From NCBI GenBank assembly GCA_021733835.1, contig JAIPKD010000027.1:1-35246 (forward strand): DNA of 35,246 nt, in the 5' to 3' direction. The translations under genes were made by a program, and so were the position numbers. The DNA is from Verrucomicrobiota bacterium (GTDB lineage Bacteria; Verrucomicrobiota; Verrucomicrobiia; Limisphaerales; JAIPKD01). Below the pieces are notes generated by a model, which was not told the origin of the DNA, did not search any database, and saw nothing but the letters and a program-made list of their open reading frames with translations. Below are positions 8,660 to 16,772 of this stretch, piece by piece; the first letter of the stretch is position 1; every line of letters begins with the position of its first letter.

Positions 8660-10639
8660 GTGAGTAAATTGAATAATAAGCTTAGGATTATCGGCGAGCA
8701 TCCGCTGAAAACGAATGAAGACGGGGTGTTGTTCTCGAGGATTGGGACGATATTTGTTAGTGACAAGGTACTGGTTACTTTGCGGGGAATCCACGCGCAG
8801 CAGCGGCTACATTACGTGGACTATATAAACGACCGGCGTAAAGGCGCAGGCAAAGGTGCGCTTACCGAAGCCGAGGAGGAGGAATTGTTCAATACCTCCG
8901 TTGATCTGATTTTCGAACCGGGGCAAGTCCTAATTCGTCCTGATCCAGCGAACATGGAACTGGCATTTCAGGCGGACGAAATATTGCAGTCGCTGGTGTC
9001 CAAGACGCAAATCAAGTTTCTGCACACGAGGAACGAGACTGTCCGTGATGCGATCAGGCGCTGGGGCGAGCTTTGGCGAATAGCGCCGCTTCCGAAATCG
9101 CCTGAGGAGATGGAGGCGACCATTGCGTCGAGCCGCACGGCCATTGAAGAAGGCGAGATATACTACTACAATAAGAATACCGGCACCCGATATCTCACAT
9201 TCGACGAATTCGCTGGATTAGCCGATAAGGGTACCGCTGCGTTAAGACGGCAACTCGAGGAGATAAAGGTATATTCGGCAAAGGAAAATCATCAAAACGA
9301 ACCGGAACTCGCTTTTTTCCCCTCCGATGCGGAGTTCGGACACTCGGATTTCGAACCGTATGATTTCGCGAATATTCCGGCCACCGAACTTAGAAAAGTC
9401 TATAACAGACTGAAATCGAAATTTGCGGTAAGCGTCCCTGTTGAGCTACGCTTCGATGATCTTAAGACCGCGGAATGGCGGCGCATAATGCTGGAGCATC
9501 TCGTAGCGGACAAGTGTGAGGTCGACTCCGAGGAAACAGAGCTCGGTTTGGGTTCCGAGTTTTTCCTTCAAATCGAATGGCTTCCTGGAGGAAGGATCGA
9601 ATTCGGCGAACTTATCTTCGATTCCGTGTACGACGAAGATGACGATGATCCAAATGTATCATGTAACCTACTGTGCGATCCGAAGGTAAAAGGTTTCATC
9701 TTCAATTTCATAAGGGAATTCGGCGATTTGGAGTGGGTGAATATAGGGCGTGTCGCCCGGTCGTTGTCGCGCAGACCTAAATCGCCGGGGCGCCGCGGTG
9801 TTTATGTCGCCGACCTGAAACCCAGCAGCTCCGAAAAGCGGATTATCCGGATAATTCGACTGCAGAAGGAATGTGTCCGTGAAAACCTCGATAAGAATAT
9901 GCCGTTGCTCGATGCCATCCTCGCGGCGGACAAGTATACCGAATATATTTTGAATCGACGTCATGCATGTAGACAGCTCGGCATGAATATGCCGCAAAGG
10001 ATTGGTATCGGCAGAGTTCGCGAGCAATACGACGGATTAAATGATAGCTACCGGGGGATTTCCTTGTGGGCGACCTATTTTGAGCGTGATTATCTATTCG
10101 GTGAGGCTACCGATAAGATTCCGGGGATCAAGTACGAAAACCGCGAATTCGCGTCCAAGTTCGCACGGCTCCTCGGCAGGGCAGCAGCGCCGAATATGAT
10201 ACTTGGACGTATGGATGCGGACGGGAATGTGCTGTTCGACGATGGCGATGAAGTGTTAATTTTCCAGGAAGACGGATTACCGAAAGAGATCGTTGTCTCT
10301 GATCTAACGGGCGCATTTTCCGATTATTCCCTACCGCTGGAAAAACTTGCCGCCGAATACGCGCGCCCTGTAAAGAAGAGGATAGACTTTATCCGTAATA
10401 AGGCCGAATTCATACGGCAATATGTAATCGGATTCCATTCGCGATTCGCGGAGATTCAGAGCGAGTACCGTCGGCGTCGCAGGGCGTTCGATTGTTTGTT
10501 CAAGCATCTCGACAACACTTACGACGGCGGGTTATCCGAGCGCTGGGCAAGGGTGCTTAACAGGCTTGATCACACAGATTCATCAATCGTGGCAATGCGA
10601 ATTCAACATAATTGCGAAGTCGTTAAAATGAAAACATAG
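8660..10639 (+). CDS. Conserved-looking protein of unknown function, 659 aa
   Basis: The GTG start at 8660 is preceded by GGGGA at a five-base spacing, and base composition matches the neighbours. I do not recognise the family. The protein is soluble (no signal peptide or membrane segment) and highly charged. Visible parts are an N-terminal beta-rich region (to about 100), a helical region (about 100-220), an acidic region with YDEDDDDP (about 325), and a C-terminal half with VYVADLKP, then LGRAAAPNMILGR and VLFDDGDEVLIF, ending in a basic helical tail (EYRRRRRAFD). The spacing of an Asn-containing loop followed by a strand with acidic DDGD recalls the catalytic and metal loops of protein-kinase-like folds, but this is speculative. 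It may stand alone: 204 bp separate it from arsR and 81 bp from cinA. A 7-bp hairpin (CCGATTT/AAATCGG, 8568-8597) lies in its leader. Confidence 0.75.
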   Translation: MSKLNNKLRIIGEHPLKTNEDGVLFSRIGTIFVSDKVLVTLRGIHAQQRLHYVDYINDRRKGAGKGALTEAEEEELFNTSVDLIFEPGQVLIRPDPANMELAFQADEILQSLVSKTQIKFLHTRNETVRDAIRRWGELWRIAPLPKSPEEMEATIASSRTAIEEGEIYYYNKNTGTRYLTFDEFAGLADKGTAALRRQLEEIKVYSAKENHQNEPELAFFPSDAEFGHSDFEPYDFANIPATELRKVYNRLKSKFAVSVPVELRFDDLKTAEWRRIMLEHLVADKCEVDSEETELGLGSEFFLQIEWLPGGRIEFGELIFDSVYDEDDDDPNVSCNLLCDPKVKGFIFNFIREFGDLEWVNIGRVARSLSRRPKSPGRRGVYVADLKPSSSEKRIIRIIRLQKECVRENLDKNMPLLDAILAADKYTEYILNRRHACRQLGMNMPQRIGIGRVREQYDGLNDSYRGISLWATYFERDYLFGEATDKIPGIKYENREFASKFARLLGRAAAPNMILGRMDADGNVLFDDGDEVLIFQEDGLPKEIVVSDLTGAFSDYSLPLEKLAAEYARPVKKRIDFIRNKAEFIRQYVIGFHSRFAEIQSEYRRRRRAFDCLFKHLDNTYDGGLSERWARVLNRLDHTDSSIVAMRIQHNCEVVKMKT

Positions 10640-10657
10640 TGTATTGCCCCCGCAAGC

Positions 10658-10707
10658 ACACGCCGATATTATCCAATATCAGGATTGCGGTCGATCACTC
10701 GGTGTGT
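10658..10707 (+). promoter_or_regulatory. Possible structured leader hairpin upstream of cinA
   Basis: ACACGCCGA (10658-10666) can pair with TCGGTGTGT (10699-10707) over nine base pairs with one G-T pair, enclosing a second small hairpin GATATT-atcc-AATATC. It sits between the orphan gene stop and the GTG of cinA. It could be a weak terminator or a leader structure; no U-run follows. Confidence 0.3.
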
Positions 10708-10720
10708 ATAACTTTGCCCC

Positions 10721-12004
10721 GTGAATATCGAGATTCTAAACATCGGAAGCGAACTTATGGCCGGGCGAATAATAAATTCCCATCACGCGCGGCTTTGCAC
10801 CCGGCTCTTGCTCGAAGGTTATCGCGTATCAAGACAGACATCCGTGGGGGATGATCCGGACTATATCAAGGAGGCCCTTACGAATCCGATCAAGGACGCC
10901 GACTTGTTAATCGTCACCGGCGGCCTAGGCCCGACGAAGGACGATATGACCGTTAAGGCCGTATCCGAGCAATTTGGAATCCCATTGACGCATTCGGCTG
11001 AAGTCGAGGAAAACGTGCGGAAACTGTTTGAGATTCGCGGACGCCCTATGCCGTCGCGGGGATTACTCCAGGCGCGCGTGCCCGAGGGCGCGGTGATTTT
11101 TCAAAACAGGAACGGCACCGCCCCCGGCTTGGCTGTGGAGGTGAGGCGTCACGGCGAGGATTCGAGACCGCATAGTTGCTGGATAGTTATGTTGCCCGGC
11201 CCGCCCAGGGAGCTTAATCCTATGTTCGACAATCAGGTCATGCCGTTTATCAAGGAACGATTTCCACAAGACGGTCAAATACATACGCGCCTGATCAAAA
11301 TCACCGGCCCCGGCGAGTCGCAGGTCGAGGAATCCGTCGCCCCCGCACTGGCGCCGTTTAAACACAAAGGCGTCGAAGTCGGTATTTGTGCGCGTCCCGG
11401 CGAAGTTGAAATCAGCCTGCAATGCGCCGGCAAGGATTCTGAGATATTCGTAAACGAAGCCGCCACGACGATAAAATCCATCATGGGCGACACCGTTTTC
11501 GCGCTCGATACGGCTACAATGGAATCCGAGATCGTGCGTATGCTGTCGGAAAAGAAACTATCCCTTGCGCTCGCCGAGTCGTGCACGGGCGGCCTGATCG
11601 GTCACCGGCTGACGAATATATCGGGCGCGTCTTCAGTGCTCAAGGCGGGCCTCGTGGTTTACAGCAATGAAGCGAAAATTGAATTCTTGGACGTAGCTCC
11701 GGAAATTATTGAGGCACATGGCGCGGTAAGCGCCGAAACGGCCGAAGCCATGGCGGTGGGCACGCGCAAACGCACCGGCGCCGATTACGCAATTTCCGTA
11801 ACCGGAATAGCCGGTCCCACAGGCGGTACCGCCGATAAACCGGTAGGCACCGTGTTCATGGCCGTGGCATCCGAGTCCGGTGTAACGGTCAGAAAGCGCC
11901 TTAACATGTACGATCGCGAAACATTTAAACTGGTTACATCCCAGCAGGCGCTCAATATGCTGCGCCGCGTGATAGGGAAGCGCGAGCAGACGATGAAGGA
12001 TTAA
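10721..12004 (+). CDS. cinA: CinA-like protein (MoCF-type N domain plus NMN amidohydrolase C domain)
   Basis: A 427-residue protein of normal CinA length. The GTG start gives MNIEILNIGSELMAGRIINS, matching the family N-terminus, though no clear Shine-Dalgarno precedes it. The N-terminal MoCF/COG1058 domain (about 1-175) contains LLIVTGGLGPTKDDMT and MLPGPPREL. A middle domain follows, and the C-terminal CinA/PncC domain (about 265-420) contains LAESCTGGLIGHRLTNISGAS and ISVTGIAGPTGG. Family members recycle NAD by deamidating nicotinamide mononucleotide and hydrolyse ADP-ribose-type compounds in the cytoplasm. In some bacteria cinA is linked to recA and competence; neither is nearby here. It is followed by an intergenic repeat element. 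Confidence 0.95.
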   Translation: MNIEILNIGSELMAGRIINSHHARLCTRLLLEGYRVSRQTSVGDDPDYIKEALTNPIKDADLLIVTGGLGPTKDDMTVKAVSEQFGIPLTHSAEVEENVRKLFEIRGRPMPSRGLLQARVPEGAVIFQNRNGTAPGLAVEVRRHGEDSRPHSCWIVMLPGPPRELNPMFDNQVMPFIKERFPQDGQIHTRLIKITGPGESQVEESVAPALAPFKHKGVEVGICARPGEVEISLQCAGKDSEIFVNEAATTIKSIMGDTVFALDTATMESEIVRMLSEKKLSLALAESCTGGLIGHRLTNISGASSVLKAGLVVYSNEAKIEFLDVAPEIIEAHGAVSAETAEAMAVGTRKRTGADYAISVTGIAGPTGGTADKPVGTVFMAVASESGVTVRKRLNMYDRETFKLVTSQQALNMLRRVIGKREQTMKD

Positions 12005-12009
12005 CTGTT

Positions 12010-12100
12010 GGAGCGCGACTGATCCGGCGGCCAGTCGCAGCAGTCTGAAAACGGCATGCCCCCTGGTAATCGAATGAAACCGTAGTGTTCGCAGCCGCTG
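12010..12100 (-). repeat. Modular intergenic repeat, copy 1
   Basis: One of three related elements, inverted relative to the 22933 copy. It has a perfect 7-bp hairpin GCGACTG/CAGTCGC (12015-12021 with 12032-12038) beside GGAGCGC, then GCAGCAGTCTGAAAA and a second module GGTAATCGAAT..CCGTAG. Read on the minus strand it aligns with the copy at 22933-23006 through ATTCGATTAC and GACTGCTGCGACTGGC to CGCGCTCC. It lies entirely between cinA and the kinase-like gene. Confidence 0.7.
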
Positions 12101-12186
12101 AATTCTCAAGGGAGGGGATAGACGCTACACATTACAGAAAGAGCTGGTATCCATTAAGTATATATATTAATTAAATTACTTATATA

Positions 12187-13308
12187 ATGAAATCGACGAT
12201 CATGATCATAGACGATGAACCGCAGAATCTAAATCTGCTCGGCGAGGTGTTGAAGCAAGAGGGCTATATGGTCAGCACATTTCCCCGCGGCAACGAAGCT
12301 ATGGAGGCTGCGCTAAAAGAACCGCCGTCGCTGGTACTGCTTGATATACTTATGCCGCACATGGACGGTTTCGAAGTGTGTCGCCAATTCAAGTCACATA
12401 GCCGAATCAAAGATATCCCCATTCTTTTCCTGAGCGCACTCGACGACGAAGAGAGCAAAATAAAGGCATTTGAAGCCGGCGGTGAGGATTATGTCGCAAA
12501 ACCTTTCAGCGCACTGGAGGTAAAGGCCAGGGTCAACACACACATCATAATGTCCCAGTACAGAAATAATCTTAAAGGAATGGTCGAGGAAAAACAGCGA
12601 GAGCTCGCCGACGCGCATCATCGCCTTAAAATCTGGGATAACGCGAAAAACGACTGGCTAAACTGCCTGGCACATGCGATTCGTACTCCGCTGACGGGAG
12701 TTTTTGGGATTACCGACCTCCTGTTCAGTGAATTAACCGAAACAGATCAAACCATCGCGCTCCGGGATGTCTACAATACATCCCGTGAGAGGATAGAGAA
12801 GCTTATCGATGATGTAATGCTACTTTCCGAGATTGACGTGGCATCCGAGCACTTCCGGATCGAACGCGTAACAGTGAACACCATCGTATCCATGGTGCTG
12901 AATGATTTACGCAATAAATATCAGTCTCAGAATATACACTTATTACCCGCGGATAATGAATCGATCGTTGCCAAGGCCAATCCAAAGCTCCTCCTTCGCG
13001 CTGTATTTGATTTACTGAAGACCGCGACACTCTGCGTGGACAAGACCGAGTCAATCGAGGTCGGTGTCTTACAAGAGGAGAGTGAGGTGAAGATAATAAT
13101 AAAAACAACCGGGAAAAGCCTGCCGACGGACGATTTGGCGCTCTTCTTCGAAGTGGGCGGACAGCGCACACTACTGACGCCCGGTGGCGATTTCGGGCTG
13201 GGTCCAGCGCTGGCCAGGCGCATAGCGCAGCTCTTCGGCGGTGGAACTTCGGTCGAAAACGTTCAGCCGCATGGACTTTCCATAGTGATGCGAATACCGC
13301 GAAACTAA
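12187..13308 (+). CDS. Receiver domain fused to a degenerate histidine-kinase module
   Basis: A 373-residue cytoplasmic protein with no membrane segment. Residues 1-120 form an intact response-regulator receiver: acidic pair D9/D10, phospho-acceptor D53 (VLLDILMP), S83 and K105 (VAKPFSA). A coiled linker (about 125-150) leads to a HisKA-like helix with H163 in LAHAIRTPLTGVFG; the acidic residue normally following the His is Ala. The HATPase-like region (about 265-373) has RAVFDLLKTA where the N-box is expected, lacking the Mg-binding Asn, and the DxGxG G1 box is replaced by TTGKSLPTDD. The G2-like GDFGLGPALARRIAQLFGGG remains. It may be a pseudokinase or phosphotransfer scaffold reading the receiver state. 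Its partner is not in the window. Upstream DNA is very AT-rich (ttaattaaattac) with no Shine-Dalgarno. Confidence 0.88.
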   Translation: MKSTIMIIDDEPQNLNLLGEVLKQEGYMVSTFPRGNEAMEAALKEPPSLVLLDILMPHMDGFEVCRQFKSHSRIKDIPILFLSALDDEESKIKAFEAGGEDYVAKPFSALEVKARVNTHIIMSQYRNNLKGMVEEKQRELADAHHRLKIWDNAKNDWLNCLAHAIRTPLTGVFGITDLLFSELTETDQTIALRDVYNTSRERIEKLIDDVMLLSEIDVASEHFRIERVTVNTIVSMVLNDLRNKYQSQNIHLLPADNESIVAKANPKLLLRAVFDLLKTATLCVDKTESIEVGVLQEESEVKIIIKTTGKSLPTDDLALFFEVGGQRTLLTPGGDFGLGPALARRIAQLFGGGTSVENVQPHGLSIVMRIPRN

Positions 13309-13341
13309 TGCGACGGCTGAACGTGAAATTAGACTTAAATA

Positions 13342-13377
13342 CGCAACCGCAGGCATTCAATGCCTGCGGTCGTTGCG
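13342..13377. terminator. Strong hairpin between converging genes, likely bidirectional terminator
   Basis: CCGCAGGCAT-tca-ATGCCTGCGG is a perfect 10-bp stem with a three-base loop, extended by CGCAA/TTGCG across a three-base bulge. It lies between the stops of the kinase-like gene (+) and the ferredoxin gene (-). The following T-runs are weak on both sides, so termination is likely but not proven. Confidence 0.6.
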
Positions 13378-13390
13378 CAGTAAATTAACC

Positions 13391-13624
13391 TTATTCACCG
13401 TCGTCTCCGATGGCTTCCACCGGACACCCCTCCATGGCCTCTTTGCATAGACCCTCTTCCTCGGGGGAATCCGGTTGCTTGGATACATACGTATAACCGC
13501 CGTCTTCGTTTCTAGTGAAATTTGCCGGGGCTGTTTCTCTGCAAAGATCGCAATCAATGCATTGATCGTCCACATAATACTTGCCCGACACGTTTTCCGG
13601 ATATTTATTCTCTTTTTCTGCCAT
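13391..13624 (-). CDS. Small single-cluster [4Fe-4S] ferredoxin
   Basis: A 77-residue acidic protein. Cluster ligands are C22, C25 and C28 in QCIDCDLCRETAP and C67 in EGCPVEAIGDDG, the monocluster ferredoxin pattern CxxCxxC...CP. An extra C60 (GLCKEAM) could form a disulfide or serve another role, as in some archaeal-type monocluster ferredoxins. It is a soluble low-potential electron carrier; its partner enzyme is not evident here. It is divergent from the pyruvate kinase gene with only a short spacer, and its stop faces the hairpin at 13342-13377. Confidence 0.92.
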   Translation of the reverse strand: MAEKENKYPENVSGKYYVDDQCIDCDLCRETAPANFTRNEDGGYTYVSKQPDSPEEEGLCKEAMEGCPVEAIGDDGE

Positions 13625-13746
13625 AGCTTTTACCTCAATTTTACTCTTTAACCTTTATGAAGGTTATACTGCAAATTTCAAGCCCCAAAAAAGGTGAAAT
13701 TTATCCCGTTATCTGCGATGATTATAAGAAAGGATTTTTTGATGCT

Positions 13747-15189
13747 ATGCAACAAGAATTAATGTGTAAGAACGAATTACCGGAAAGAAAGACGAAAATC
13801 GTCGCCACTCTGGGGCCTGCCACGGATACTCCGGAGAAAATCGGGCAAATGATCGACGCCGGTATGAATGTGGCGCGGCTTAATATGTCGCACGCAACCC
13901 ACGACTGGGCGAGTAAAATCGTGCCAATGGTAAGAAAGGCCGCCGCGGACAGAGGGGTATTGGTCGGGATTATCATGGACACACAGGGGCCGGCGATAAG
14001 AACCGGAAACCTGCAGGCGGATTTAAATCTCAAGCCGGGCGAAAAATTTACTCTTACGGTACGCGGCGAAAAGAGCGAAGAAACACATTCAGTGGACGTC
14101 AATTACGAGAATTTCGTGAATGACATCAGTGTAGGCGATATCGTCCTGATCGACAACGGCGAGATCGAGATGAAGGTACTCGCCAAGTTCGCGAACAAAA
14201 TCGAGTGCCAGGTGCTCACTCCCGGTGTCCTCGGTAGCCGCCGGCACATCAACCTGCCCGGCGTAAAAGTAAGCCTGCCAGCACTGACGAATAAAGACCT
14301 GGAAGACATCGCACTCGGTCTGGAGTTGGAAGTCGACTATATTGCGCTATCGTTCGTCCGCGAGGCCAGGGATATTCTGCAATTGCGCGAGATAATGCAG
14401 AAGTCGGCGCATAAACCGTCGGTGGTAGCCAAGATCGAAGACCAACAGGCCGTTACAAACCTCGATACTATTATTCAGGAAACCGACGCAATCATGATCG
14501 CGCGCGGCGACTTGGGCATTGAATGCCCGTACCAGGAACTCCCGATCATTCAACGGAAGGTGGTTAAGATGTGTCTCAGACTCGGAAAGCCGGTCATAGT
14601 GGCAACGCACATGCTCGAAAGCATGATCGAGAATCCCATGCCCACACGCGCCGAGATCACCGACGTCGCAAACGCCGTCTTCGAACAGGCCTCCGCCATC
14701 ATGCTCAGCGGTGAAAGCTCGGTTGGACAGTATCCGGTCAAGTGCGTCGAGGTCTTCGATAAGATATCGCGTCGTATCGAAATGAGCGGCGGCGCCGGTT
14801 ATTACAAACTGGCCGAGCTGACTACGCCCAGACAGAAACTCGTTAAAAGCGCCGTTGTTATGGCGGATGAACTTCAAGCCAAGGCCATCGTTGTTTTTAC
14901 GGTTCGCGGAAATATGGCGCGGAATACGGCGTGGATGCGACCGCGGAGTTCTCTGATATACGCCTTTTGCGAGGATGCCGCCGTAGCTAGAAAACTGACG
15001 CTGGAGTGGGGCGTGAGTCCTTTGATCATGGAGTTCAAACACGAACGTCCGGAAGAGACTATCGACGACGCCATGGATAAACTGGTCGAAGACAAAAGCC
15101 TGGTAAAAGGCGATAAAGTCGTAGTCGTTAGCTCGATCACTTCATGTAAAGACACATTCGACGCAGTCCAGATGCGGTTCATAAGATGA
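13747..15189 (+). CDS. pyk: Pyruvate kinase
   Basis: Catalyses phosphoenolpyruvate plus ADP to pyruvate plus ATP, the last step of glycolysis, in the cytoplasm. Motifs in order: KTKIVATLGPATDTPEKI and ARLNMSHATHD (N-terminal barrel), the B domain with IVLIDNGEIEMKV, VVAKIEDQQAV with the catalytic Lys, MIARGDLGIECPYQ with metal and substrate ligands, VATHMLESM, and TRAEITDVANAV. The C-terminal regulatory domain is complete. The track ORF begins at ATG 13657 and adds 30 residues not normal for the family; I prefer ATG 13747 (MQQELMCKNELPERKTK), which has AGAAAGGA 13 bases upstream, with ATG 13762 as a third option. The product is about 480 residues, the usual length. A 25-bp-period repeat follows the stop. 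Confidence 0.95.
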   Translation: MQQELMCKNELPERKTKIVATLGPATDTPEKIGQMIDAGMNVARLNMSHATHDWASKIVPMVRKAAADRGVLVGIIMDTQGPAIRTGNLQADLNLKPGEKFTLTVRGEKSEETHSVDVNYENFVNDISVGDIVLIDNGEIEMKVLAKFANKIECQVLTPGVLGSRRHINLPGVKVSLPALTNKDLEDIALGLELEVDYIALSFVREARDILQLREIMQKSAHKPSVVAKIEDQQAVTNLDTIIQETDAIMIARGDLGIECPYQELPIIQRKVVKMCLRLGKPVIVATHMLESMIENPMPTRAEITDVANAVFEQASAIMLSGESSVGQYPVKCVEVFDKISRRIEMSGGAGYYKLAELTTPRQKLVKSAVVMADELQAKAIVVFTVRGNMARNTAWMRPRSSLIYAFCEDAAVARKLTLEWGVSPLIMEFKHERPEETIDDAMDKLVEDKSLVKGDKVVVVSSITSCKDTFDAVQMRFIR

Positions 15190-15192
15190 AAG

Positions 15193-15260
15193 ACCACGGA
15201 AGACGCCGAACCGCTGAACTACGGAAAACAGGGAGGCATTCAACCACGGAACACGCAGAA
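15193..15260 (+). repeat. Three-unit tandem repeat, 25-bp period, ACCACGGAAnAC motif
   Basis: ACCACGGAAGACGCCGAA (15193), ACTACGGAAAACAGGGAG (15218) and ACCACGGAACACGCAGAA (15243) are spaced exactly 25 bases apart just after the pyk stop. The first and third copies match at 16 of 18 bases; the middle one is degenerate. It is non-coding. Three units this diverged do not support a CRISPR array. Confidence 0.75.
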
Positions 15261-15394
15261 AAATGAATTCTGAATCAAGAAAAAAGTGATATTCTCCTGA
15301 ATAACAAAGTTCACCAGTACTTAGGGCGTCACAAAAGCACCTAAAAACGGCTTGATTGGGATACCACGCGGCTTATCATCATCTGACATTGTAT

Positions 15395-15694
15395 ATGAAA
15401 CGACGAATCCAAATTGCAGCGGCGGCAGTGACAGGGGTAATTTCCCTTATCGTTGCGGGTCTGTTTGCGTTTGGTGTTTTTCAAACATCGGTGACGATTC
15501 GCGAGCTGCTTTTTGAAAACAAGCGATTAAAGACGGCGATTTCAAATCTAACAACAGCAGAACAGATTGGTTACGCCAAGGTGATTCGGAGTGAGCAAAA
15601 AGAGGGTAGAACGCTTACTACCTTAAAGTTCATTTATGTGTTTAAGATCAGCGCGACCGGACAGGTATACCCCGAGGTGGTGCCGGAGTTATAA
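15395..15694 (+). CDS. Small membrane-anchored coiled-coil protein, possibly C-terminally truncated
   Basis: A 99-residue protein from ATG 15395; the track's TTG start at 15356 adds 13 residues that do not look coding. It has a short basic N-terminus (MKRRIQ), one membrane segment (AAVTGVISLIVAGLFAFGVF), then a heptad-like segment (IRELLFENKRLKTAISNLT), and a beta-like stretch ending abruptly with QVYPEVVPEL. I know no named function; from memory, similar proteins in this lineage have the same TM-coil-beta order and continue further, so this copy may be truncated. It is separated from pyk by about 200 bp containing the tandem repeat, and converges on the PHP phosphatase gene. Confidence 0.6.
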   Translation: MKRRIQIAAAAVTGVISLIVAGLFAFGVFQTSVTIRELLFENKRLKTAISNLTTAEQIGYAKVIRSEQKEGRTLTTLKFIYVFKISATGQVYPEVVPEL

Positions 15695-15713
15695 CTTGAC
15701 CTGTGCAGAATAA

Positions 15714-16514
15714 CTAAATCAGCGCGATCTTTTTTTCACGCTTTTCGAGGGTGCAATAAGTATCATAACCGGCGTCTTTGGCCATATCAACGGCGCCGGC
15801 AAAGCCGTATCCAACCTCTGACGGTGAATGCGCGTCGGAACCGAACACGATCGGCACGCCTTTCTTGTACGCCGCGCGCAAGAGCTCCAATCCCGGATAC
15901 GCTTCTTTGCACTTCTTACGTAGACCGGCCGTGTTCACCTCGATTGCAGCCCCGTTCTTATTAACCGCATCGAACACCTCGTCATACAGCGCCGCGATGT
16001 CCGTATCCGGCCTATGACCGAATTTCTTCGGTAGATCGATGTGACCGATTACGTCGAAAAATCCCGTGTCGGCGGCGGATTTCAGTCTGTCGAGGTAATT
16101 ACTCCAGGTTTCCTCTACATCATTCATACTCCATTGTTCGATTTGGTCGGGATTATCCACCGCCCATGTTTCCGAAACATAATGAACGGAACCAATCAGG
16201 TAATCCCAGTCATACTGTCTTGCAAGCTTCCGTATCCAGTCTTCGTAGCCGGGCAGAAAATCGATCTCAAGACCGATGCGGATCGTTAAATCGGCGAATG
16301 CATGTTTGGCCTCCGCGATCATTTCGAAATAAACGGGTAATTGGTCAAGACGCATCCGCCAGTCATCGAAATCATCCGCCTCCATGGGGGCATGTTCGGT
16401 AAATCCGATTTCGCTGATTCCAAGCGAAGAAGCGGCCCCTGCGTACTGAATGGGACTACCTTCTGCATGACCGCAGAGGTAAGTGTGTAAGTGATAATCG
16501 TGTGGTAACGCCAT
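15714..16514 (-). CDS. PHP-domain phosphatase, histidinol-phosphatase (HisJ) family
   Basis: A 266-residue protein with the PHP metal-site motifs in order: DYHLHTYLCGH (HxH at residues 8-10), GFTEHAPM, GLEIDFLPGYE, IGSVHYV, DVIGHIDLPKKFG, IEVNTAG and VFGSDAHSP. This set matches the HisJ/HisK family that dephosphorylates L-histidinol phosphate in histidine synthesis. No other his gene is in the window, so the exact phosphoester substrate is inferred from family only. The FmdB-like gene lies 33 bp upstream in the same direction and may share its transcript. Confidence 0.9.
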   Translation of the reverse strand: MALPHDYHLHTYLCGHAEGSPIQYAGAASSLGISEIGFTEHAPMEADDFDDWRMRLDQLPVYFEMIAEAKHAFADLTIRIGLEIDFLPGYEDWIRKLARQYDWDYLIGSVHYVSETWAVDNPDQIEQWSMNDVEETWSNYLDRLKSAADTGFFDVIGHIDLPKKFGHRPDTDIAALYDEVFDAVNKNGAAIEVNTAGLRKKCKEAYPGLELLRAAYKKGVPIVFGSDAHSPSEVGYGFAGAVDMAKDAGYDTYCTLEKREKKIALI

Positions 16515-16547
16515 AATATTTCCAATACCGCGTCTTTGAAGCCGGTT

Positions 16548-16772
16548 TTACATGCCGCTTCCGCAACAGCCACCGCAGCTGCCGGGATTCAGTCCGCATG
16601 GAGGCGCATCATTGTGCCCGGAATCCGCACCGGCCGGAGAAAAGGTCGATAACTTCTTCTCGAGCGAAGTTGAACCACAATCCGGACACTTCGCATCCGA
16701 CCAATCGGTCGTCTTTACCAGCATCTCGCTCTCGCTTCCGCACTTTGAACATTCGAATTCGTAGATCGGCAT
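16548..16772 (-). CDS. FmdB-family zinc-ribbon protein
   Basis: A 74-residue protein opening MPIYEFECSKCG, the hallmark of the FmdB/CxxC_CxxC_SSSS family, followed by the second knuckle KCPDCGS. The tail is Gly/Cys rich (GSCGGCCGSGM), common in family members. One zinc ion is expected between the two CxxC knuckles. The family is widespread, with suggested regulatory or metal-binding roles but no firm function. It is the first gene of a likely two-gene unit with the PHP phosphatase. Confidence 0.9.
   Translation of the reverse strand: MPIYEFECSKCGSESEMLVKTTDWSDAKCPDCGSTSLEKKLSTFSPAGADSGHNDAPPCGLNPGSCGGCCGSGM

Noticed and set aside
14347-15042. 231-residue ORF antisense to pyruvate kinase
   Set aside because: It lies wholly inside a conserved pyk gene and looks like a shadow frame.
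15193-15260. CRISPR array
   Set aside because: Three diverged units of about 18 conserved bases with 7-base gaps, no spacers of normal size and no cas genes.
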